DNA of 64,000 bases from Alopecurus myosuroides. Lineage: Eukaryota > Streptophyta > Magnoliopsida > Poales > Poaceae. Shown here one piece after another: positions 34,603 to 45,500 of the stretch (positions are counted from its first letter, which is position 1; each line of letters starts with the position of its first letter). The stretch covers positions 311,846,949 through 311,910,948 of the forward strand of contig CM054060.1 of assembly GCA_028641055.1 (NCBI GenBank), in the 5' to 3' direction. Both the position numbers and the translations under genes were made by a program. The notes beneath the pieces were generated by a model. It did no database searches. It worked only from the letters and a program-made list of their open reading frames with translations, and was not told where the DNA came from.

Positions 34603-35986
34603 AAAGAACTGTCATGAGAAGCCATCAGCGACGTCATAAGAAGAGTATCGTTAGGGGGCCATCCGTCTATCGTCAAAGAGAACTCGTGGCCTTGCTTGAA
34701 GGGTGCCAAACCGTTAGATGACAATGAAGCTCACACTATATCTTGGACGGACATGAAAACCAGACCACCGAGGAAGAAGGGAGTCCAAACAGGGCGGCCA
34801 CTTCAGACTGGGACCACACTATTAATCGTTTTACCATCGCTTGCAAACTAATCCTAAGATGACCAACTGAAGTGAACAAAAGAATCATAAGGAGACACCT
34901 CCTAGGAGGAAACAACGCAAAATGCAGCCGTCGTCGCTTGATGTGGAAACTAGACCAAGAGTTTCCACCTCAAGCCAATGATAGAAGGTGGAAGGCATCA
35001 CGACAATGGTTCCAGGGAGGGAAAAGGAGTTTAGGAGCGCCCTTCTCGCCCTCACCAACATGATCGTGGAGAGCATTCAACGAGAGAGCATGCACGCCAG
35101 GCTGGCTAGGGAGCAGTGTGTGTGTGGAGGGGGGGGGGAGGGAGAGGTTCGCCGGTGGCGAAACAATCACCTCATGAGTCGTGGAAGCCCGGACCGTCCC
35201 ACAAGATTGGCTAGTTTTTTGTTTTCAACGTGTTTTTAACCTTCCCTAATATCCACATCAAATGATTTTCTCCACATGTAAAAATACGTGGCCTATTTGT
35301 TAAACATTGACGTTTTTTATAGAACGTCTAAGACTAACTTCATTTATCCCGTGGCCACTTATTTTAAATCATGGATATAATTAACCATCAGCTAATATTA
35401 GTGGGAGATCTGCCTTCTAAGAAACACTCTTGGGTCATGGACAAAGGAAGAGAAAAGGAGAAGCTCGTTCTCTCATGAAAGCAGCTATGTCGTCCGGTTG
35501 TCCCCATGTTTGGCTCTTAGATACACCTGAGATAGCTTCTATACCCTGTAAACATTTTAATTTAATAAACCCTCCGTTTTTCCTACATAAAGCTAATATG
35601 AGTTGTGTTACAGAGTATGGAAAATGTTTTATTTAATAAAAACGAATATACTAAGATCAAGATATTGTGAATTACAGATAGCTTTTGCACCAAAACGATA
35701 TGAAGAGACAAATAGTACACTAAGAATGTACACGCCCATAATATCACAAAAAGAAAATAAAAAATCAACAAAAAGCTGCAACAAAGCTTAGAATCAACAC
35801 CACCAATGATATCAACTTGAGAGTAACATGAGAGGTGCTCCAACAACGACGACTTCAAGAAAGTAACAAGGCGTGAGACCGACATCGCTGGAACATATCA
35901 TAGAGCGTCGATCATGAGTTTATTCTAAAACAACCGTCCGAGAAATTTTCAAACAATGCTTTCAACAAGGAAATGTCACACGAACA
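34603..35986. other. Intergenic sequence; no gene recognised
   Basis: Mixed composition, with short open frames that match nothing known. Confidence 0.45.
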
Positions 35987-36369
35987 CCACACTACGGGAG
36001 AGCCTCGAAAGGCCGACGACATTTCTATACGCCGACTGCCAAATATCGGGGCCGTCGGTGTATACCCGGCATGCACGCGCACAAAGTAAAAAAAATATAT
36101 TTGGATACGCCGACGGCAACCGCGTCAGCCTATGTTTTCTTTTCTTTTACTTACTCGCCATTTCGAGCATTAATTTTGCATTAGAACTCGGATTTCGACG
36201 TTCTTTACCTCGGTTTGGAAAGGAGAAACAAATCTACATCATCATGCATATTATTCAAGCTACATTATTCAAAAAATATCATGAGCAAGAGCGGAACAAA
36301 CAAGAAAGAGTTAACGGTTACCAGGTGTAGACCTATAAGCTGGGTTTTTCTCCAGCGGGGCTAGAAGTT

Positions 36370-38000
36370 GAATATTGAGAAACTATTGGTGTATCTATGC
36401 TGAAATATGTAGTTGTGTACCTAAAAATGAGGTACATGTGGTTCAAATTTGACCAGTTTCCAACGGAATTGGCAGAAACTTGTGTTTTTCAAAAGAGTTG
36501 GATGGAAACCTTTTCATATGAAATTTTTTGGTTATTTGTGCATATAACATGGTCTAGTATTTTAAAAAATTATAGCTCTCAAGTTTTTGCAACATATTTG
36601 TGGTAGGTCCTTCACAAAAAAACCCATTTTTTACACTCAGAAAATAGAAAATGGTTTTTTTATTCAATGAAAAGGAAAAACATCCTCCGTCAACATTGTA
36701 CGTGCTTATAATATGCATGTTTTTGTGGAATATCGGCACATTTAAACAAACTATGCCATGAATTTGACCATAACACCCGCCATTTGGCCCTAAAATGTTT
36801 GGAGGAGATAGCTTATTTTTGTGAACACATTTTCAAAACAACTGTCGTATTTCAAATTTATTATTTTTGGTGTATACTAGGACATATATAATGAAACCAC
36901 ACGAAGGTCTTGCATCATTTTAGTTTGTTTTGAATTTTTTGGAATTTTCTAACCCGGTTTGAGGAAAGATTCAAGACGGCGGACATGACCGTTCGTAGCT
37001 AGGGGTTGAATATTTAGAAACTCTTGGTGTATCTATGATGAAATAGTTAGTTTTGTACCTAAAAATGATTTTTTCCAAAAATTATGAGCAAACTATGAGG
37101 TAGGTGTAGTTCAAATTTGACCAGTTTCCAACGGAATCGGCAGAAAACTTGTGTTTTTCAAAAAAGGTGGATGGAAAGCTTTTCATATGAAACAAATTGG
37201 TTATGTGTGCATATAACCTGGTCTAGTATTTTAAAAAATTGTAACTCTCAAGTTTTGCAACATATTTGTGGTAGGTCCTTCACAAAAAACCCTACTTTTT
37301 ACACTCGAAAAATAGAAAATGGTTTTTTTATTCAATGAAAAGGAAAACTTCCTCCGTCAACATTGTTCGTGCTTCCAATATGCATGTTTGTGTTTAATAT
37401 GGGCACATTTAAACAAACTATGCCATGGATTTGACCATAACACCCGTCATTTGGCCCGAAACCCTGGAATGTTCGGAGGAGATACCTTCTTTTTGTTAAC
37501 ACATTTTCAACACAACTGTCGTATTCCAAATTTATTATTTTTGGTGTATACTAGGACATATATAATGACACCACGCGAAGGTATTGCATTATTTTGGCTT
37601 GTTTTGAATTTTTTGAAATTTTCTAATCCGGTTTGAGGAAAAAGTCAAGACGACGTACATGACCGTTCGTAGATAGGGGTTGAATATTGATAAACTCTTG
37701 GTTTATCTATGATGAAATAGGTAGTTGTGTACCTAAAAATAATTTTTGGCAAAAATAATGAGCAAACTATGAGGTAACTGTAGCTCAAATTTTACCAGTT
37801 TCCAGCGGAATCGGCAAAAACTTGTGTTTTTTAAAAGACGTGGATGAAAACCTTTTCATATGAAAAAATTGGTTATTTGTGCATATGACATGGTCTAGTA
37901 TTTTCAAAAATTACATCTCTCAAGTTTTGCAATATATTTATGGTAGGTCCTTCACAAAAAAACTCATTTTTTACACTCGAAAAATAGAAAATAGATTTTT
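36370..38000 (+). repeat. 640-675 bp tandem repeats inside the CACTA
   Basis: Units start GAATATT at 36370, 37008 and 37682, each followed by agaaactcttggtgtatcta-like sequence and, about 115 bases on, tgaccagtttccaacggaat. The third unit is partial. Spacing is 638 and 674 bases, and the units have diverged clearly. Confidence 0.85.
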
Positions 38001-38328
38001 TTTACAATAAAAAGGAAAAAAAAGTATTATACATGATGGAAAATATTATATGGATGTCATATTTGAATTTCTCTCATTTTTCTAATCAATATAGACATAT
38101 TATTTGTCAAATTTCGATTTACGGATTTATAGATATGAATTATTCAATATTAAATAGAAAAGGCAAAAATGTTAATTATTATTTAAATTCCAGATTATTT
38201 GAATTCAAGTTTATTATTAGTTATTATTTTTTATTTAAATTATTGTTTGAATTCACAAAATAAAAGAGTGTGACATGATGGTCCAAGGGTTAACAGGATT
38301 GATTGGATAATATTATCAGCAATACATT

Positions 38329-38353
38329 TGATGGGTGACCGATCGGGAAATGT
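38329..38353 (+). other. 5S C-box-like remnant in the second CACTA
   Basis: GATGGGTGACCGATCGGGAAA matches the C-box and downstream part of the 5S-derived segment at 20222-20301. It sits at the same relative place near the right terminus, within homologous flanks (gtgacatgatggtcc / gtggcatcgaccaac). Confidence 0.65.
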
Positions 38354-38889
38354 TAGTAGAAGCGAGTAATTTAGATTAAAATTAAAAATAGTTAAAGGTA
38401 AATGTGACTATAGTGTGATTAAGCGGTTAAAGAAGTGAACTAAAAATGCAAAAAAAAAATCGAAAAACGAATTTGAAAAAATAATTGCATGCCTATACGC
38501 CGACGACATCCCGTCGGCGTATCCCAGTTTATGCCGACGGGATACATACGCCGACGGCCACGACGCTACGCCAACGGACCAAAAGGTCTACGGGGCATAC
38601 GCCGACGGGGATTGGCCTTTCCCCGACGGGAATCAGGCCGTCGGCGTCTCCAGTCTGTCCCGTAGTGCCATCATTGCCAAGTCCAACCAATAAAGGTCTG
38701 ACCTAAAATGTTCATACATGGAACTCTGAGACAGAACACTCAAACAGTGCCACCGATAGACAAATTGCAGGTGGCACGTTGGACGATGGTGGGACCAAAC
38801 AACTGTATGCTAGTGAAATTAGCTAAAACATGTGCAGTGCAACTTGGTGAGGATTGCCTTTGCTGATTAACATCTAGTGAACGTGCGCC

Positions 38890-39747
38890 CCCCCCCCCGG
38901 TTTTGAGAGTCCTCCGTGCTCCCCCGTGTTCGGCCTCTCCCGCCGCCGGCGCTAGCGCTGGCCGGTGTCGAGATGGGCTAGGGTGGCTCCCTGCTTGGTA
39001 TAGAGTAGTAGCTAGGTTCGTTTTCTGCTGTTGGTTGTTTTCCTCTGTGAGTTTCGGCGTTATGCCGCGGGGGAATCGTTGGCTGGCGCAACCGAGCTGC
39101 GTCTGCTGGCCGCTTCCTGCTTCCTTGCTCTCGGCGGTGCTCCAGTGGTCGGAGTCGTGGGTGGAGGGTGAGGGAGTTGTTGCCTCCCGACAGAATAAGC
39201 TCGAAGATCGGCCTCCTTTGGGGTTGATTTTGGCCTGGATGTAGATGGAGCTTGTCGTGGCCTTCTCCTTCTTCCTGGTTGGCATGGAGCCAACGGATGG
39301 GCGGTGAAGGTTGCTGCTGCTTCTCCTGCGTTCAGGTGGCCGCGACGAAGTCCACAGTGCTGCAATCAGGAGATCATCACACGGCGGCCCAGCATCGCCA
39401 CCGTGAACCATGGCTGCAAGGGCAGCCTCTCCTTGCGCCCAAGATGGCGCTTCTTCTTCCTCCAGATGGGAGGTCTTGTAGTGGATTCGAGCCGGCGCCC
39501 CACATCTCATCTGCCCCAAGTGGTTCCGTCCCCGGTGGTTCTCGAGATGGACGGATTTCGTCTCTAGATCGCGGTGGTGGAGGCCAATGACCTGATCGCG
39601 TTTTCTGGACGCTTTTTAGGGTGCTCCTTGTAATTCTTGAGGGCTGCTTTGTAATTTCCTTTTCTCTGTTTGTCCTCTTCACTATGTACCCCCACCGACG
39701 AAATATATGCAGCTAGGCCCTTCGGGCCAACCTTTGTACAAAAAAAA
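38890..39747 (+). mobile_element. Poly(A)-tailed retroposon with GTGCGCC target duplication
   Basis: An insert of about 860 bases begins with a C run, ends in a short A run (39740-39747), and is flanked by GTGCGCC at 38883-38889 and 39748-39754. This is the signature of a 5'-truncated LINE or LINE-mobilised transcript. I recognise no domain in it. Confidence 0.65.
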
Positions 39748-39754
39748 GTGCGCC

Positions 39755-40896
39755 AATCTCGATTCAGTTGCACTATGAAACTGAAGTATTTTATTATAGG
39801 TGTAGTGGGTTGTTCCCGTCCTTTTTTTTTGACAGTTGGTGTTAAACTGATATGTTGTGTTTGATCCTAAAGATTGAGAAATTCTCTACTGCTAGTATGT
39901 GAGATGAGCATTGTAAGATGTAGCCGTCGGATGGAGGGAAGGCATATGCGATGCACATTTTCGGATTGTACATCACAGTGTAGAAGGATCGTCGCAACCC
40001 CGTGACAATACAAGGTCATCGCGCAATTGTTCTCATTAATTTTTGTCAATAACTTAGTATCATAACCGTTGCTGACCTAATATAGTGTGTTTTAAATTTC
40101 AATGAAAAAGAAAACATAAATGCATATTTCGGAGGATAATGCAACCAAACACTCGGGGGCAAATTAGCCAATACAGGTGCAGCCTAATGGTTGTGATAAT
40201 TGACTTTTTGTTTGCAGCGAGAGTTGACTCGGATATATAAATATCTTGTGGAGATGCGCAAACCTCCATCTATCTGTACTAAACAGCGACAGTTTTGTTA
40301 TATATATATGCAACTGGTCTGATGAGTTTCATCCGAATGATTCCAAAATTATTATGTAAAGTACTCGCAGGTGTACGATAATGTCAACTAGAACTTTCAG
40401 TCCTTGAATTGCTGGAGCCTGGAGGAAGAGGTTTATAATCACAAAAAAGAGAGGAAAGGGTTCATGTACTTCTTCTGTTTCCCCGTACGTAAATAAATAC
40501 AGTAAATGTGAATGCAGGCAAAGTTATCCAAACTTGTAGTCCACTTCTTCCGGTTTCCTTGTAAATTAATTTGCAAACTTATCCATACTTGTAATTCACC
40601 ATACTATTGTTTTAATTCAATACATTAACATATTTGAGTGTACTTAACAGCTTGCCGCTCTATTGTATACTGTACCCCGGATTTGTTGCGTGCAGACATG
40701 AGAGAATTAGTCTTATGGTGCGGCCGTCCTTTGCCCGTACGATCGGCCATGGGCCGCGTGGCCACCATGATGATAGGATGACATCAGCGCGACGTGTGAG
40801 CTGCTGTGGCAGCCCCGCGTAGCGCCATCACGGCTTCGCTTTCGGAGTACGAATAGACAGCGTCTCTCGATTCTCCGTTTCCCCATGTCCAACATA
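39755..40896. other. Intergenic sequence with a copy of a UGT-upstream segment
   Basis: No gene. About 40240-40385 resembles 44566-44710 (gagatgcgcaaa, atctatct, ttttgtt in the same order). Confidence 0.5.
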
Positions 40897-41105
40897 TAAG
40901 GGCATCTCCAGCCGTTCGGCCCCTTAGCTTTTAGTTCGGCGGTTTTTAGCGATAACGTCGTCCTGCATCAAAATCTGGGGGCGATTTTACCAGCCGTTCG
41001 GCGACCCAGAAAACAGAACGGCGATAATAATTGAAAGTTCCCCTTCCCGTCCCAAAATAGAGCCCAAGTTCGGCGATCACAACAGTCATAGTTTGGGCAA
41101 TCATA

Positions 41106-43061
41106 TTACAAAAAACGCAACAGTTGGACGATCAAATAGTCTCGATCGAAGCACAGTCGGGCGCGCACGGCGTGGGCACAGGTGGGCGACCAGGCAGAGG
41201 CATCGGCCCGTGTCGGAGCAGGCGCTGAGCTCGGCGCAGCATCTTCCAGGTCGACGACGGGAGATGCATCTTCCAGGTCGACGACGGACGCGGAATCCTC
41301 CAGGTCGACGACGGGCACGGCGTGCTTGTCGACGACGGGCGCGGCATCCTCCAGGTCGATGTGCGTGCTCGGCGGCGTAGTGGCGTAGCTCGTGCCGTCC
41401 GACGACGTAGTCGGGGCCGGAGCCGGGCTAATGTCGCTCAGGATGAGAGTGCACTGCGCCGGGAACCAAACTCTCACCTCGGGGGTCATCGCGGCCGGGT
41501 CGCCCCTCGTGAGGAAGGCGAGATCGTTGTTCCTCTTCTTCACCGCGGTGCCAGTCCTGAGGAGGTCGATTTTGACCTGGGAGTTGGCCATGAGCGCTGC
41601 CCATCTCTGCTTGGCGATCTCCTCCTTTTTGCCGGCCTGAGTCTGGGCGTCGGCGATGCAGGTCTCAATGGACGCCTAGAGCTTTGCCGCTGCCGGCGCG
41701 CCGTCCCTTGCCAACTTGGGTTTCTTGTGGCCCATCGGCGGCCGTCCTTCGGACGCACAGGCAGCCACATCGTCGGGGACGTACTCCTTGCCCTTGTCGA
41801 TCGACCAACGCACCTCCGCCCACTTCTCACACTCCTCGATGACGACGAAGACGTGGAGGACCTTGAAGTCGGAACCCTCGTCGTTCTTGTACGCCTCGAG
41901 CATCCGGACGAGCTCCATCTCGCGGTTGGCGCCGCTCTTCGGCCTCATCGCGACCTCCTCCTGGATGTCGTGCCACATGTTGCAGGCGGCCTGGATGTTC
42001 ACCCAATGGTTCGCCATGGACTTCTGGCAGCGGTCGGTGACGCATGAGGCGAAGTCGGGGTCGATCATCCGGCGCTCGTCGTACTCAGTCTTCACCCGCT
42101 TCCAGTAGTTGTCGACGTGCTGATTGGCGCCGACGATCGGGTCCATGCTGATCGTCTTCGACGCCTCGGCGATGAGGACATTCTCCCTGTGCGTCCACTT
42201 GATGCGAGGCTCGACGGGGGGCGAGGGCGCTGCCTTGGGTTCCTTGCGGGGACGGCCAGGACCACGACGCTTTCGGCCCTCCTCAGCCGGATATGCTCCC
42301 TCTGGTGCTAGCGGCGTCCCGTCGATCTCGTCAGCGCCGCCCTGCGCCTCCGTCGCCTGCGTGCCGCCAGAGTAGCCTTCGCCGTAGTCACCGCCGGCCT
42401 GCGCGAAAAACTCCCCGCTTTGCTCGAGGAAGCCCGGGCTCGCCGCCGCCGCCATCGAGCCGGCAACGATGGTCTCATCTATGTAGCTGTTGTCCTGGGT
42501 CTGCAGCCCAGCCATGATCGCACGGCGGTGGGACAGGGAAGCTGCGTAGCCCGGCGAGGCGCCGTACATTATCGGCAGATGGTAGGGGAAGGTGATGTTG
42601 GGGTTGAAACCGCCCAGGGGGTCACCTTCGACGAACCACGCAGGCGTCGGGTACGGCGACGGGCGCGGTGACGGCGATGGCGACTTCTTCCATCTGGCGA
42701 AGATGGGGCCGAAGCCGGTCTTCCGCTTGGCAAGCGGCACCGCGGATGCTACCGGAGTAGGCGGCTCATCCAGCGCCTCCTCCTCCTCCTCATCCTCCTC
42801 CTCTTCCTCGGCGGCGGCCTGTTCCTCCACCTGCAGCTGCGCCATCAACTGCCTCTGCCGCTGCGCCGCCTCCCTCCCCCGACGTTTGACGTTGGCTGTT
42901 GCCAGGCGCGTTTTCTCGGCGATCCAGTCCTTGTTGGTCATGCCGGGCGGCCTCTCCTTCGGCGCTCTTGGCTTGCGCGGCTTCTTGCCGAGCTTGGAGG
43001 TCGCGAGAATGGCTACGGCGAAGGCGGCGGTGCGGGGTCCTATGAATCGGGCGGGAGCCAT
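41106..43061 (-). pseudogene. Harbinger ORF1: Myb/trihelix-like DNA-binding protein, one stop
   Basis: I take the ATG at 43061 (context gtcgccATGgct); an in-frame ATG at 43214 is also possible. The product has a basic N-terminus (KLGKKPRKPRAPKE), a Glu-rich stretch, and an AT-hook-like GRPRK. A trihelix/NAM-associated region follows (IKWTHRENVLIAEASKTIS, then NYWKRVKTEYDER), near 42205-41790. A TAG at 41676-41678 interrupts the same frame, which then continues open to 41106, so only one change separates it from a protein of about 650 residues. Its C-terminus has an acidic 9-residue repeat. Related grass genes are often mislabelled 'glutathione S-transferase T3-like'. The likely role is helping the transposase bind or enter the nucleus. 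Confidence 0.75.
41240..41363 (-). repeat. 27-bp tandem repeat coding an acidic 9-residue motif
   Basis: Units of atcttccaggtcgacgacgg with 27-base spacing encode VVDLEDA-type repeats in the ORF1 tail, about five units with one altered (VVDKHA). Confidence 0.85.
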
Positions 43062-43350
43062 GGCGACTAGATCTCGGGGTGGGGGGCAAATGGCGGGAAT
43101 GGAGTGGGGGAGAGGTACATGTGGGGGGTAAAGTGGAGGGAACCGCCGAAGATATGGAGGAAAATCGTCTTCCGTCGCCGACAGGTCTGACCCACGCACG
43201 CATTTCGTCCCCAAGCCGAATCCAGCGCGCTGGGTTTGGGCTGGGATCGACGGCGCGAAACGGCCTGGCGGGCGACTAGCGAGTTTTCGGCGCTTTCAGC
43301 GCTAAAAAAGCCGCCTGGGAGGCTCTGGGGGACGGCTGAAGATGCCCTAA

Positions 43351-44370
43351 AGCCTCACTTTTTGAAATCTGGAAGCATGTTTTCGGATTTTGATGTCATT
43401 TTATAACATTTAAAATATCAAAACATTTGGACCCAAATTTTCACGTGTACATATCGACATACTCACGACGTCGTTTCACGGAAAACTGATATTTTCGGTA
43501 TTATGTGAAAAATCATATAAAAAATGGGGCTAAAAAGGGATTCACGGAAAGCTGTTTTCCGTGAAATTTTGCATGGTCATATAGAATATCGAGATGTATA
43601 TACTAATTATTTTGTTTTAATTTCTTTTACATGTCAAAATATGTTTCTCGGTAGCAGTAGCATATACTACCACGCGCCAACATGAATTTCCGCATTAAAA
43701 AAATCTGTTTTTCGTGAAACTTGGCATTGACATATTTTTTCTTATAACGAGAATATATTAATATCTAAATGTAAACTTGGCATTGACATATAGAATGTCG
43801 AGATGTATATACCAAATTTTTATTCCAGTTCTTTTAACATTTCAAAATATGAGCATATACTCCTATGTGCTGACACGAATTTCCGCATATACAATACTAA
43901 TTAAACCTAGGCAAGTCACCATCCCGTCATGTATTTATTTACGAAATGTGAATTATATTTTCTACTAACTATGTTTTTTATAATACAAAATGTTTTGACC
44001 ACCATTAAATAAAAATTTCTCTCAAATACTCCATTTTAAACCAACTATGTTCTATTTTCACCCCCTTTTACGGGTTTGCATGCTCTGTCAGGTTGGGTTG
44101 CTGTCAGTCCGACATGTCACAATGAGTTAGATGCAGTACCAGCGGTGCATTCCTTTGTGCGCTTACAACGAGAGAGGACAAAGTGGTTCACAATCGGTAC
44201 CGAATGGTTAGTCGGATGCACGCTACCGATCTGAAGGCTGACTCAACAAGCCCTAACAACATGACCCACATGACGAAACAGGGTAAGAACTTTTAAATTA
44301 GGCCAAAATTAAATAAACTTTTTTCAATGGAACATCTTTAAAAAATTGTTACTTTGGCCTCCACCTTAAT
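43351..44370. other. AT-rich spacer with a short internal duplication
   Basis: Segments near 43570-43650 and 43775-43855 share tatcgagatgtatata and a following ttttaacat(g)tcaaaatatg. No gene is seen. Confidence 0.5.
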
Positions 44371-44565
44371 ACTATCTCCGTTTCATTTTATATAAACCGT
44401 TTTGGTTATCCAAATGGCCGGCTTATATTTTGATACAGAGGTAGCAATAGAAGGGAACCCACTGTCCTTCTTTTTAACATGGCGTTCCGGGCAGTAAAAT
44501 GTGGATGAGTGGCACGTTTCTACTACAGTACAAGGAACATCCAAAATTTGAAATTCCACCGAGGA

Positions 44566-44710
44566 ATTAGGGCTATATCTCGTGAAGATGCGCAAATTTC
44601 GATCTATCTATACTTTAACACTGGCAATTTTGTTGCATATGCAGCTGATGTGATGAGCTTGATCCCAAAGATAATGTACTACAGTACTAGAGTAATTATT
44701 AATATAGAAG
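44566..44710 (+). repeat. Segment similar to 40240-40385
   Basis: Shares gatgcgcaaa, atctatct, ggcaattttgtt, atgagctt and atcc-aaagat in order, with many mismatches. The two copies lie on either side of the Harbinger element. Confidence 0.5.
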
Positions 44711-45162
44711 TAGCATTTGTACAGTATAATAATGTCCATTTGCGCTTCGGTCCGGAACAAGGCTCATCGATCAAGACGTATGTCGGAGTAAAAAATAAAT
44801 ATCGTAGAGCAGCTCATCCAAATCGTGAAAGTCGCGAAGCAACCCGTGGTCGGATAGATAGGATGGTTATATTCCTAACCCATCAGAGTTTAAATCACAG
44901 ATTTAACAGTGGAATATTCTTTCAGTGAGGCGACGTTTTCGTCGACAGCCGCCTAGCGAGGCGGCTGTGGTGACTTCGTCAATCTCAAGACCCGCCGGTT
45001 CAGTTTTTTGGAGGTGCTCGTAGGGATAGAGTGTGCGTGTATGCGTTCGTAACGATGAGTATATGCACGTGTATATAAGCGTTTGCATTTGTACTGTGTT
45101 TCTCAAAAAAAAAAAATCGTGAATTTTCACTAACCAGTTAACTATGTGGCCTTTCCCACGTA

Positions 45163-45280
45163 CTCTCTCCATTCAACAATACTTGATCTTCATTTGTCTA
45201 AACATAAATATATCTAGACATGTTTTAATGATACATTCGAACAGAACAAAGGAAAGTTAAATATTGTTGAAGGGAGGGAG
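45163..45280. mobile_element. Stowaway MITE, complete
   Basis: 118 bases with inverted termini CTCTCTCCATTCAACAAT and CTCCCTCCCTTCAACAAT, flanked by TA on both sides (45161-45162 and 45281-45282). It sits about 220 bases upstream of the glycosyltransferase ATG, so it may lie in the promoter. Confidence 0.92.
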
Positions 45281-45418
45281 TATATACTTACGTCGCGATC
45301 GATGAGCACGATGAGCACGTCGTTACCGGCATGGACCGGGCAACCACACCCTGTCATCTGCCCGTCAGGACAGGCGGATAAACCAATTAATCCATCCAAC
45401 GACAAACAGGTTGCGCCA

Positions 45419-45430
45419 TTACATATATCG
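45419..45430 (+). promoter_or_regulatory. Possible TATA box of the UGT gene
   Basis: ttacatatatcg about 75 bases before the ATG. It is weak by sequence but the only AT-rich candidate at the right distance. Confidence 0.35.
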
Positions 45431-45500
45431 CTAATCCGCTCTCTCGTTTCCCTCGTCCACCATACACAAGGAAGGAATCCAGCCGACGCAGCTCACCACC

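Larger units (their letters stand above)
35990..38667. mobile_element. Non-autonomous CACTA transposon (CACTACGGGA ends)
   Basis: Termini CACTACGGGA and TCCCGTAGTG, flanked by CCA on both sides (35987-35989, 38668-38670). GCCGACGG-type motifs in both orientations crowd both ends (36010-36120 and 38495-38650), as in CACTA subterminal regions. No transposase is present; the 2.7 kb interior is mainly a long tandem repeat. Confidence 0.93.
40900..43347 (-). mobile_element. PIF/Harbinger-type DNA transposon carrying ORF1 only
   Basis: Termini GGGCATCTCCAGCCGTTCGG and, inward from the right, GGGCATCTTCAGCCGTCCCC are inverted repeats, and TAA flanks both sides (40897-40899, 43348-43350), the target preference of PIF/Harbinger. 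The single gene is the Myb/trihelix-like ORF1; no DDE transposase is present, so mobility would need a partner. Confidence 0.85.

Noticed and set aside
36010..38650. CRISPR-like spaced repeats from GCCGACGG motifs
   Set aside because: Spacing is irregular, orientation is mixed, and they lie at CACTA ends in a plant genome.
41106..43061. Glutathione S-transferase gene
   Set aside because: This label is common for such grass ORFs, but no GST fold is visible; the motifs are Myb/trihelix-like and the ORF sits between Harbinger termini.
44365..44430. A second Stowaway MITE (actatctccgtttcattttat)
   Set aside because: The terminus is degenerate and no matching opposite end or TA pair was found; it could be a relic, but I cannot support borders.
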